Shown here: positions 1 to 9,531 of the stretch, one piece after another
Layout: every line of letters begins with the position of its first letter
Numbering within the stretch: the first letter of the stretch is position 1
DNA from: Canna indica
Taxonomy: Eukaryota > Streptophyta > Magnoliopsida > Zingiberales > Cannaceae
Direction of reading: 5' to 3'
DNA: 64,000 bases
Assembly (NCBI GenBank): GCA_034359265.1
Contig: CP136896.1
Span: 33,110,001 to 33,174,000 of the forward strand
Notes under the pieces: model-generated
What the model was told of the DNA's origin: nothing
Database searches by the model: none
What the model saw: the letters and a program-made list of their open reading frames with translations, nothing else
Made by a program: the position numbers and the translations under genes

Positions 1-1217
1 AATTTCATACAGTAGGATATGGCAAGAAGCAATCAGATGGATTCTAGCCTTGCAACTGGTGCAAAGGTTTCATCATAATCCAACCCTTCAGTTTGATTAA
101 AGCCCTGGGCCACAAGCTTGGCTTTATTTCTTGCTATGTTCCCTGCTTCATCAGTCTTGTTCTTGAAAAGCCATTTGGTTCCAACAACATTAACACCTTG
201 AGGTCTTGAAACAAGTTCCCAAACATCATTCCTGATGAACTGTTGTAACTCCTCTTGCATAACAGAAATCCAGAATTCATCTTTCAAGGCTTCCTTCACA
301 TTTTTTGGTTCAACTATGGAAGTGTAGAAAGAATACCTAATCATATCCTAGTGATTTTTCTTTGATTGATTCCTAGTCTTGACTCCAACATTTACATCTC
401 CAATCACATTTTGTATGAGATGATTTTTGAGGGCTTTTGTAGGTTTTTCAGTTCTAGATTCACCTCTTTCATCATCATGTTCAACATTAGTCTCTTTGTC
501 AGTTAGATCAGCAATTTCAACTAACTGATGATTAGTAACCTTCGTAGTGTTCTAGCTAGTTTTGTCAACAGTTGTAACTCCCTTCTCATCAACAGTAAGT
601 CTGGTAAATTTGAGAGTCATCTACCTTCATATTTGCGAACTCTATCACAGTTTGTGTTCATTTGTTGTAGACCCAGTAGGCCTTGCTATTAGTAGAATAG
701 TACATGAATATGACCTCATCACTTTTGCTTTGCATCTTGCCAAGGTACTCCCTATCATTTAGAACATAGCACATGCTACCAAAATCATGAAAATATGTAA
801 TGTTAAATTTTCTTCCCTTTCATAATTCATAAGGAGTTTTAGCATATCTTCGTCTGAGATAAACTTGATTGATGATGTAGTAAGCCGTGTTGATGGCTTC
901 AGCCCATAATCTTTCAAAAATGTGTTAGGAATTGAGTATTACTCGGGCCATCTCTTGGATTGTGCGGTTCTTTCTCTCAACTACACCATTCTACTGAGGA
1001 GTCTATGGAGCTGAGAATTCATGTAGTATTTCATTCTAATCACATAATTCAGAGAACAAAATATTCTCAAATTCCCTTCCGTGATCACTCCTTATTCTGA
1101 TCACCATCATAATAGCAAGTTCCTGTTCATTTTGAAGCCTCAAGCATAGAGTTTTGAAATTGCTAAAGGCGCTTGACTTCTCTCTTAAAAATTCTGTCTA
1201 GGTAAAACATGAGAAAT
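1..1217 (-). mobile_element. Truncated Ty1/Copia fragment J (integrase end to start of RT)
   Basis: Read on the minus strand from high to low coordinate, this stretch translates in broken frames as the end of a Copia integrase (an NGVVERKNRT-type motif near 950-1000, then the 'W..A...A.Y..N' region), a linker, and the first part of reverse transcriptase at 344-33. Several in-frame stops and shifts separate the pieces. The fragment runs off the left edge of the window. Near 1218 it abuts a different Copia family, whose homology to the copy at 23616 begins abruptly there. No LTR of J is in the window. Confidence 0.8.
33..344 (-). pseudogene. Copia reverse transcriptase, N-terminal fragment
   Basis: About 103 codons encode the start of a Ty1/Copia reverse transcriptase. 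Visible are the 'W..AM..E...' type opening (here [10 protein letters not shown]), the 'GTKWLFKNK' motif, 'ARLVAQGF'-type sequence ([11 protein letters not shown]) and '[15 protein letters not shown]'. These precede the catalytic palm, so the YVDD box is not included. The reading frame leaves the window without a stop. This is a remnant of element J, not a host gene. Confidence 0.85.
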
Positions 1218-2440
1218 CATAAAGCTTATCTGACTCTAATTTCTTGACGTACGCGGGGCAACCCCAAATCTTGAGATGCGTTAGACTTAGTTTATTGCCA
1301 CTCTATATCTTATACGGTGTATCAGAGACAGACTTTGAGGGAGCCCTATTCAATAGGTAGATAGTTGTTTCAAGCGCATATCCCCAAAATGAAATCGGGA
1401 GATCAGTAAAGCAAAGCTTCGACCGCATCATGTCTAACAAAGTGTGATTCCTCCTTTCAGATACTTCATTATGTTGTGGTGTGCTTGGAGGGGTCCATTC
1501 CGAGACAATCCCATTGTCTTTCAAATAATGTAGAAACTTAGTGGATAAGTACTCACCACCTCGATCTGATCGAAGGATTTTAATACTTTTCCCTATTCGT
1601 TTCTCAACCTCAGCCTTATACTCTTTGTAATTTTCAAAAGTATTAGACTTATGTATCAACAGGTAGACATATCCATATCTTGATCTATCGTTTGTGAACG
1701 TGATGAAGTAGGAATACCCACCTTTGGCTTGAGTTATCATTGGTCCAAAAACATATGTGTGGACTAGCTCTAACAACTCAGTAGCCCTTTCACTACGCCC
1801 AGTGAATGGGGACTTTGTCATTTTTCCTTTGAGACATGATTCACAATTTGGCATCGATTCAAAATCGAACGGGTCAAACAACCTATCTTTGTACAACTTG
1901 TTAATCTGATTCTCATAAATATGACCCAGTCTCAAGTGCCAAAGATAGGTGAGGTTCAGATTATCTCGTTTCCTCTTATGTGTTTGTTCGATATGAAAAA
2001 CATTATCAGTTACATCTAAGACCATCAAACCATTTGAAATGTGCCCAGTTCCATATAATTCATCAAAATGACATATGTGGCAACAATTGCCTTTTAAAGT
2101 CATTTCATAACCTTGTTGTAGCAACAAAGTAACAAAAATAATATTCTTTATTAGGATTGGAATGTAATAACAATTGCTCAATTCAATCATTTTGCCTCAT
2201 GGTAGATACAAACAATAGGTTCCTACAGCAAAAGCTGCAACTTTTGTGCCATTGTCTACCCAAAGGTCGTAGTCATCTTTGTTTAGCATTCTACTTATTC
2301 TCAACCCCTGCAACAAATTGCAAATATGAGCACCACAACCGGTATCCAATACCCATGAAGTAGAAATTTGTAATGATAGATTTATTTCAATAACAAACGC
2401 ACCTGCGGGTGGGGCTTCAGAAGCCCTCTTCTGCTTTACT
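1218..2440 (-). pseudogene. Copia protease and integrase (pol, 5' part)
   Basis: Minus strand. The protease active-site triplet D-T-G (in VLDTGCGAHIC) lies near 2325-2350. It is followed by the GAG-pre-integrase zinc-binding region (HLRLGH ... CESCLKGK, about 1970-1820) and the integrase core with its D, D and E region (FTNDRSRYGYVY, LRSDRGGEY and the TPQHNEVSERRN segment). The open frame 2190-1303 is 295 codons and clean across most of the integrase. No RT follows: the frame ends close to the junction with J at about 1218. It acts in element integration, but this truncated copy cannot be autonomous. Confidence 0.85.
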
Positions 2441-3233
2441 TCTGCAATATACTCCTTGCAGTTGTGCTTCCAATGGCCATCTTTACCTCAATGGAAACAG
2501 GTGCCCTTAGGATCCTTCTTCCCTTTCTTCTTGATATCCTTTTTGGGTTTCACATCTTTGTTTTTTGCTTTGTTCTTAACAGAGCGCTTCTTTGCCTTTT
2601 TAGGGGCACTACCCACTAACAAGACTTTATCTTTTTTCTTTGGAAGGTGGGACTCAGCGGTCTTCAGCATATTAAGGAGCTCGGGAAGCGTGGCGTCCAG
2701 CTTGTTCATGTGGTAGTTAATGATAAATTGTGAAAATGATCCTGGAAGGGATTGGAGTATTAAGTCCTGACTTAGCCCCTTATCGATGTTTACGCCAATT
2801 TCTCTAACCTCTCGAACGAATCGATTAGTTTGAGAACATGGGTTTCAACAGGCGTCCTTGCCGCCATCTTGTCCTGGAAGAGTTATTTTGACAACTCGAA
2901 CCTAGCAATCTGGCTCTCTTCACCGTACAACTCCATGAGGTGAGAGAGGATGGCCCTTGCATCCATCTGATCATGTTGTCACTACAACATATCGAACATA
3001 GAGGCATGCATTATACACTAAATAGTAGTGCTATCATCTTGCCACTTCTTGTAAGTGGTTCTCACTTCCTCGGTAGCCCTTTGGGAAGGGGCATCTGGTG
3101 GCCTGTTATCAAGAATATAGGAAAATCTCTCCTGGGTGAGGACAATCCTTAGGTTTCGCAACCAATCGACATAGTTCGTTCCAGTGAATTTATTTGCATC
3201 AAGTATGCTTCGCAATGACAGTGTAGATGACAT
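2440..3233 (-). pseudogene. Copia gag with broken zinc knuckle
   Basis: Starts at the Met at 3233 (MSSTLSLRSILDANKFTGTN), a common opening for plant Copia gag proteins, with the 'NY.DW..NL' motif that follows. The frame is interrupted near 3018 and continues in pieces to a lysine-rich stretch at 2709-2488. The CCHC zinc knuckle at about 2505-2455 reads C-F-H-stop-GKDGHWKHNC: the second cysteine codon is replaced by TGA. The protein would form the element's nucleocapsid-like particle. The breaks make it a pseudogene. Confidence 0.8.
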
Positions 3234-3239
3234 GGAAAC

Positions 3240-4452
3240 AATGAAATGTTACAAGGGAAAGTAAAAACAAACATGAGCTACCATTCTATATGCATGATTA
3301 TTAAGGTCTTTTAATTTATCATGACTCCCACTAATTTTCGCGGTTCCCAAATGACCCTCCTATTGGGAAGCGGGAAGCCCTCGTTGGGAGACATCCTTAG
3401 GGGAAGATGGAACCCGACTTCTCCTACTCGGGTCTCGCATTTAACACGACAAACCCTAGTAGGTCCATGGGTAGGTAACTCTTTACCGATCACATCATTA
3501 TGCGACTTCCATCAAGTTTTGTCTCTAGGGTTACCATGGTTTTGTGTTAGCACAACAAACCAAGGAGCCCTAGTTGAGTCGGACCCATCGTTCGTTTACC
3601 CTAGCGAGAAAACAACCACCCTTGAGTTTGCTCAACAAGGTAAGTCACGTTCAAGCTAGTAGTAGAGACACAAGGGTATGTGCCATATGAGATACAACGT
3701 GTCTAAAATCACAAAAAGGCCTTGTGTTTGCACAACAAACCCATTGTGACAACAGACATACTTGTACCTCACAACAATGGAAGACGAGACCGATATTCTT
3801 AATATCATAGACATTCGGACTCAATATTATTGGAGGGTATCTTCATGCAATCAAAATTATCTAAAATAATAAATAAAAGCATAAAATAAATGAGGATGAT
3901 TATGGATGTTCTAAGGGTTCCACCCGAGCCACCGGGCGAGCCAAGGCCAATATCCTAGGGGTTTAGGGAGCTCTGTCTCGCCAAGGCACTGCCCAAAATC
4001 ATCTTGAAGGTTGCCGGTTCCATCAGTGCCTTCCCGGGGTTCAAATCGTCATCATCATGGCGCCGAACACCTCCTCTCCGCGCGCGCACCAAATGGGACA
4101 GCAAGCGTGCTCATCTCGAATTTGCCCCTAAACTTTTAATTTTACAAAACTAAAAGAAGAAGACCCCATACAACCCTTGGGGAATGGTTTAAGGAGAGGG
4201 AGAAGAAGATTATAATCAGAATACTCAAGAGGAAGGCAGGGGTACGCAGGCCCTATTTAAAAGTTTGAAATCTGTCCAAGACAAGTTTGGTCAGTAGGCT
4301 ACCACCCCGATTCATCGCATGAACCGTGGAGCTATAAGAACAAATCAAGAACCCCCAAAAACAAAAACCGGGCAGCATGACGTTTAGAGAGCAAACAGTT
4401 CGTAAACACAACAATAATGCATAATAAAATTCCAAAAAAATTGCTAAAGGTG
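3240..4452 (-). other. Long untranslated leader of the Copia element
   Basis: This stretch of about 1.2 kb lies between the primer binding site and the gag Met of the minus-strand Copia element. No coding sequence of a recognisable family is visible on either strand; the open frames here (for example 3321-3659) have no family features. Motifs such as 'acaacaaaccct' recur several times. I treat it as the element's leader, inferred from its position. Confidence 0.6.
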
Positions 4453-4464
4453 GCTCTGATACCA
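4453..4464 (-). promoter_or_regulatory. Primer binding site (initiator tRNA-Met type)
   Basis: On the minus strand this reads TGGTATCAGAGC, the usual complement of the plant initiator tRNA-Met 3' end, one base after the LTR terminal CA (4466-4467). Confidence 0.9.
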
Positions 4465-4465
4465 C

Positions 4466-4916
4466 TGCTGGGATGGAAGAAGAAGCACAGTAGAAAAAAT
4501 GTTTTAAAAAAAATACAAACCATCCCAAAACCAGTTATTAACTTTAGCAATCTTTAAGGAATTCAATCTACGAGAAGAAATACCTTATACCGCGGATGGT
4601 AAGGCTGCTCCTATCCTCGTTTCAAGACATCCAAGCGCATGTCCTCCAAGGAAGGTCCACACCAAGCGTCTCACAACCAAGGGATAGCGAACACCAAGAC
4701 CCGTTGTAGCTCAACGAAGAGGGAATCTCAACACCGAAATGAACCAAGGTGAAGCTGACCCTTCCACAAAGAACCGAGCACCAAAAGGAAGGAAGAGGGG
4801 ATGACAAAACCATGGAACGAGGAGGAAGATGACGGAATATCTCGCCGTCCACCTTGGACTGCTCCAAGAAGATAAAGGAGATGACACACCCAAGAGGAAG
4901 AGACCTCCAAATCGGT
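4466..4916 (-). repeat. Copia LTR, 3' piece (split by element A)
   Basis: Minus-strand LTR ending ...CCAGCA directly before the primer binding site. It is interrupted at 4916 by element A and continues at 20101-21685. Together the pieces give an LTR of about 2.03 kb. The target duplication of A is tcggt (4912-4916) against tcggc (20101-20105), 4 of 5 bases. Confidence 0.8.
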
Positions 4917-5881
4917 TGTTGGCCTAAGGTTGTCTACCTTGGTAATTAATCTCGGTTTTGATGATAACAAACATGGAACTAATGTTTCATGGAGAATTAT
5001 TTTCAGGTTCCATATCAGTTAGCGCACAACGTCCGCGATAGAAAAAAATGGAAAGATAAGAGAAATCGGCAAGGACGCTCGTCAACGCTCGGGATTCTTC
5101 AGGAAGTTAAAGTTTAGGTCTAGGGTGTCTAGTTTATGTTGAAAATCCTCATGGTGATGCATAAGAACCCAAAAACCAAACCCGAACCCCAAAACACGAA
5201 AACCCAAAAAATGACAGAATGCCTTCAGTCGCTTGGAAGTCGCTCGGCGGTCGCTCGGTCGCTCGGTTCATCGGTTCATCACCTTGAGGCATCAAGAGTA
5301 CTAGGAAGTTTGTTGTGGAGCTAAGTATTTTATTGTTTGATTTATTGCTCCATTTAGAGTTGTATTTTCTTGTTTATTTCTTTGTATTTGAGTTAGTGTA
5401 AGACCTAGAGTGCAGGTGTTGAAATTGGGTGGTAGCATTAGTGTTTGAGGTTTAAATCCACCGGTGTAAACGTAGTTTACTAGGATTAGTTGAGTTGTCC
5501 TTAAGGTTGAGGTGGGCGAGTGCTCTCAGTAGGAAGGCGGGATACTTCCGGATGTAGAAGTGCCTTCTGTTTGAGAGCGGAGACTTTCCGCTGTAAAGTT
5601 CTCATTGTATGGAAACTAATTAATCTAGTTAAACTAATTTGGAAATCCTAAGCGGGGTGCTTAGGTAGTGGAGTAGGCATTGGGGTCGAACCACCATAAA
5701 TCATTGTGTTAGCTTTGATATTTTATTTGTGTTAATTGCTTTATCATTAATCGCTTCCGTATTTAGTCATTCAATTGTGAATTGCCTAAGTAATCTAAGA
5801 AATGTTTAAAATTGGATTTAGGCAAATAGTTTTAGTTAACACACTATTCACCCCCCCTCTAGTGTGGTCATTTCACCAACA
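4917..5881 (+). repeat. 5' LTR of element A
   Basis: Begins TGTTGGCCTAAGG and ends TTCACCAACA. It is 965 bp, against 1580 bp for the 3' LTR. The missing sequence is mainly the part that in the 3' LTR lies between about 18770 and 19480, including most of the GTCGAC-rich block. Confidence 0.85.
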
Positions 5882-5883
5882 TT

Positions 5884-5895
5884 TGGTATCAGAGC
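5884..5895 (+). promoter_or_regulatory. Primer binding site of element A
   Basis: TGGTATCAGAGC, two bases after the LTR end; initiator tRNA-Met type. Confidence 0.9.
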
Positions 5896-5924
5896 GAGTC
5901 CATAGCTTGAGATTCAACCATCTC

Positions 5925-7379
5925 TTCTACACTAGAGTGTGTAGCGTCTATACCTCCTAGGTTCGGTGCCTCGAACTTTGGTCTTTGGAAATTTAGGATG
6001 TACACATATTTAAAGACTAAGGGTTTTGGTGTCCTTAACATGTTAAGACTAGAATTCATTGAGCCTAAGGTTGACATGCATGATTGGAGTGAATTAGATA
6101 AGAAAATATTTAAATTTAATGGAGATGTCATGAATTGCATACTTTGCACCTTACCAAATGACATTCTTGAAAAAATCATGCATTGCTCTACGGCTTTTGA
6201 TTTATGGGCTAGTTTAAATGTTTTATACGATCATGCTAAAACCGAACAAATTGGTACATTTAGTGAAGGTAGTGATGATAATGGTCATTCACCTACCCCT
6301 AATCTTGGTTTTGATGCCCATAGCTCTTATAGTCAAAAAAGCAACTCCGAGAGCCGAAAAAGAAAGGTAATTTGCCATGCATGTAAAGAAACAGGGCATG
6401 TAAAGAAAAATTGCCCTAACATGAAGAACAAAGCAAGGAAGAGTTCAAGTGCTTCCATCTCTACATCTCACTCACATGAAGCACCTCCTCTATCCATGAC
6501 TATGAAGCCACTTCCAAAGTGAGCCTCAAAATTGCAAATAATGTGGTACTTTCTTCTTCATCTAGTCATGATAATGATAATGATAGTACTAGTTCTTCTA
6601 GTTCATTTAATATGTCATATGAAGAACTAGTTGAGGAATATCAAAAAATGTATGCCTTGCCTATGAAGAAGAACAAGGAAAATAGAAATCTAAAGAAGGA
6701 AAACTCTAAGCTTAGTTCACATGTGCATGCCCTAGAATTAGAAAATGAAAAATTAAAGACTAGGCCTTTTGATTCATGCCATGATAATATAGAACTTGAG
6801 CTTAAAGCTTTGAAACTTGAAAATGACGATTTGAAATCTAGATATAATGATTTCAAATTTGAGAATGAGACTTTGAAAAATGAAAACTGTATGATGAAAT
6901 CTCAAATGCAAGCTTTAAACAAATCCATTAATGTCTTGAAAAATGAAGTTATTTTCTTGAGTAGAGAAGCAAATAATTTATCTAATGTTTCATCTTTTAG
7001 AAATCGTAGAAATAAATATGTATCTTCTAAGAATGGCAATGTTCATCATCATTCCCATGCTATGCATTCTACCATTAGACCTTATGATCATAAGAACAAG
7101 AGTGATTTTTCTAAGAATGCTCATACTCATCATGTTTCACATGTCAAGAATTCTAATGATAGATCTAATGTCTATAGCAAGAATGAAAAGAAATTCAATG
7201 GACACTATTTTTGTTGTGGTATTTTTGGCCATGCTATTTATGATTGTGCATTCAAGAAAAATTCAAGTGTAGCTAGGACACTTTGGATTCCTAGGCCATC
7301 TAACCCCCAAGGACCAAAAGCCATTTGGGTACCAAAAGTTTCATGCTCTTTTGTAGGGGGAGCCACCACACAAGGGTAA
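5925..7379 (+). pseudogene. Gag polyprotein of element A (UBN2-type, frameshifted)
   Basis: The gag has, in order: a Copia gag/UBN2-like N-terminal domain (RFGASNFGLWK, then MYTYLKTKGFG, at 5960-6240); a basic CCHC knuckle C-H-A-C-K-E-T-G-H-V-K-K-N-C (about 6372-6413); a long Asn/Lys/Glu-rich coiled coil (about 6660-7000); a His-rich stretch; a second knuckle-like motif FCCGIFGHAIYDC (about 7210-7248); and a C-terminal NPQGPKAIWVPK segment. The ATG present in other copies is lost, and a frameshift near 6519 joins the two open frames. It ends at TAA 7377-7379. No pol domain follows. The C-terminal segment resembles the gag end of SIRE-like Copia elements, which is an inference. Confidence 0.85.
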
Positions 7380-8003
7380 TGGAAATTGAAGAGTTGAAGT
7401 TGACCAAGAAATTGAAGGAAGGATCCTTACATGGTTGCAACTTCAAAGTTTTCACCTAGACTAGATGCCTTAGGTTTAAGAATTGGCATCTAAATCACTT
7501 GGTATCATCACCTTTTCTCTACTTGTATGTTTGAAGTTGGTGTTTATGATACATGATTAAAATTGATTGATTTTTCTCTCTCTTAAGATATTTCAAATGA
7601 TTTTTTATTTTTTAATTTTCGATCTCTTGGGAGACTTATGTAGCCTATAATGGGCTCATGCGACCATGCGGTTCTAAATCGTAGGCTCATTGGGGACTTT
7701 CGGTTTTCAACAAAAAAGAGGGGTTGGAGATCTTACTTTTCAAATTTTCATATTTTGAGGTCTCTAGATTTGTTTTGGTTTCATGACAATTCTACTTGAA
7801 ATGAATTTATCACTATCTAGCTTAGGTTGAAATTCTCATATGAAGATTTCTATTTCACCTTTGCTATTTAGTATGCTAACTTGCTAGTTGTTATATCATT
7901 GTGCTACTAATGATTTTTGTCTTGCAAGTTAACATTTATGAAAATGGAAGACTAATAATTAGGAGAAAAAGGATAAGTTTGGCAAAATTCTCATGGAAGA
8001 GGT
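7380..8003 (+). other. Non-coding internal region of element A (first part)
   Basis: AT-rich sequence after gag with no coding signal. The blocks around 7620-7760 (shared gcctataatgggctcatgcg motif) and 7800-7860 recur in B and C. B is inserted at the end of this stretch; the last five bases, gaggt, are the left target duplication. Confidence 0.7.
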
Positions 8004-9517
8004 TGAAGGCGAAATGGCGACACTAGAGGGGGGGTGAATAGTGTGCTTACTAATTCAATTAGCCTAAATCCCAATTATAATCGTTTACTTAGATTGGTTT
8101 AGGCAATATGCAATTTGACGATTAGATGCGGAAGCTTATAAATGATAAAACAATTAAGCACAACAATAAGTCAATGCAAACATAGAATTTATAGTGGTTC
8201 GGCCCCAATCCCTACTCCACTACCTAAGCACTCCGCTTAGGATTTCCAAACTAGTTTTACTAGATTAATTTATGTTTCCCTTACACACGAGGACTTTTCA
8301 CCGAAGAGACGCACTCTCAACCTAAGGCACTTCCACACCTGGAAGTCACCGCCTTCTTATCGAGAGTCCTCTTCCACCTCAACTCTAAGGGACAACTAAA
8401 CTAATCCTAGTAAACACTAAGTTTACACAAGTGGCTTTACTCCTTCTACACCAAGGATACCACTTCACCCAATTCAAGACCTAACAACCAAGGTCTTCTT
8501 ACACGTTTAAATAAAACAGTTAAAATAATAATAAAATTACAATTGAAAAGAGCTTAATATAAAACCAATAGTAAATGCTCCTTTCACAGCCTTAGAACCT
8601 CTAACTCGCCGAGGGAATAGCTTGAGCAAATTTCTGAGTTGAGGAGCAGAGTGTGCGCAAGAAGGTGTTCGCGGAAGTAACAAAGCGCGCTTCAATTTTT
8701 CTTTGGAAGGCTTAAATCCCTTCTTAAATGCTCAATAAAATCTGTAGAAATCAGGGAAGAAGTTAAATGAAGTATATGAGGGTGTATTTATACCCTCGTG
8801 AAGAAACGACTGCTCGATTGATAGAAAACTATCCGTTGCAGACCACAGGTCGAATGGTCGATCGATCGACTGGTCGACCGGTCCTTCGACCGCTGCAATT
8901 CTCCCTGTGGTCGGTCGACTGATGGGTCGACCGCCCAGACACAAATTTTGCGATCCGCCATCCGGTGGACCCGTCGGTTGACCATCGCGATCTCACGTCT
9001 TCAGCAAACGCAAGTCGGTCGACCGCCTGAGCTACTGCCCATTTTGGGCTTCCATCGTTCGACCGCCCAGTCGACCGAAGTAGCTCTACTGTGCTTTCTT
9101 CCTTATGTTCGGTCGACCGAATGTCTACTGCCCCTTTTTACCTATAGTTGATCGATCGCCAGGTCGACCAAACCTAGGCTGAGATTGATTTCTTCAGCCT
9201 TTTTCTTTCGTGCTTTGTTTTTGGGTTTCGGCTTTAAATGCGCACCAACTTGGAGTGCTTTCATGTGATCCTTGAGCTCGTCCAATACGTCTTTGTCACA
9301 CACGTCGATCTTTGAGAGATTTCCGCGATGAACCTGAGCGTGATGATCAATGTCCTTTCGATATTCGATATCTTCGATATTTCCGATCGAGGACATCGAA
9401 TGCTAATTGATATGGAACCTGAAAGATATTCTCAATGAAATCATTAGTTCCATGTTTGTTATCATCAAAATCATCAAAACCGAGATTAAGGCTAAGGTTG
9501 AAAACCTAAAGCCAACA
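8004..9517 (-). repeat. 3' LTR of element B
   Basis: Plus-strand ends are TGAAGGCGAAATGG and ...AAAGCCAACA. It contains a block rich in GTCGAC palindromes at about 8820-9170. Several of these are changed to GATCGA compared with the 5' LTR, the pattern expected from C-to-T change at methylated CpG. Confidence 0.9.
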
Positions 9518-9531
9518 ATCTCCCCTTTTTT
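9518..9531 (-). promoter_or_regulatory. Polypurine tract of element B
   Basis: On the minus strand AAAAAAGGGGAGAT lies directly before the 3' LTR, the priming site for plus-strand synthesis. Confidence 0.85.

Larger units (their letters stand above)
1218..4464 (-). mobile_element. Angela-like Copia retrotransposon, 5' half of internal region (minus strand)
   Basis: In minus-strand order it contains a tRNA-Met-type primer binding site (4453-4464), a 1.2-kb untranslated leader (4452-3240), gag (3233 down to about 2450), a protease motif near 2340 and integrase down to 1303. It stops abruptly near 1218 at fragment J, so RT and RNase H of this copy are absent. The preceding LTR is 4466-4916 plus 20101-21685, split by element A. 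The integrase is nearly identical to the copy at 23600-24429, so both halves belong to one family. Confidence 0.8.

Noticed and set aside
3321..3659. 112-codon open frame as a host gene
   Set aside because: Sits in the leader between PBS and gag of the Copia element and shows no family motif.
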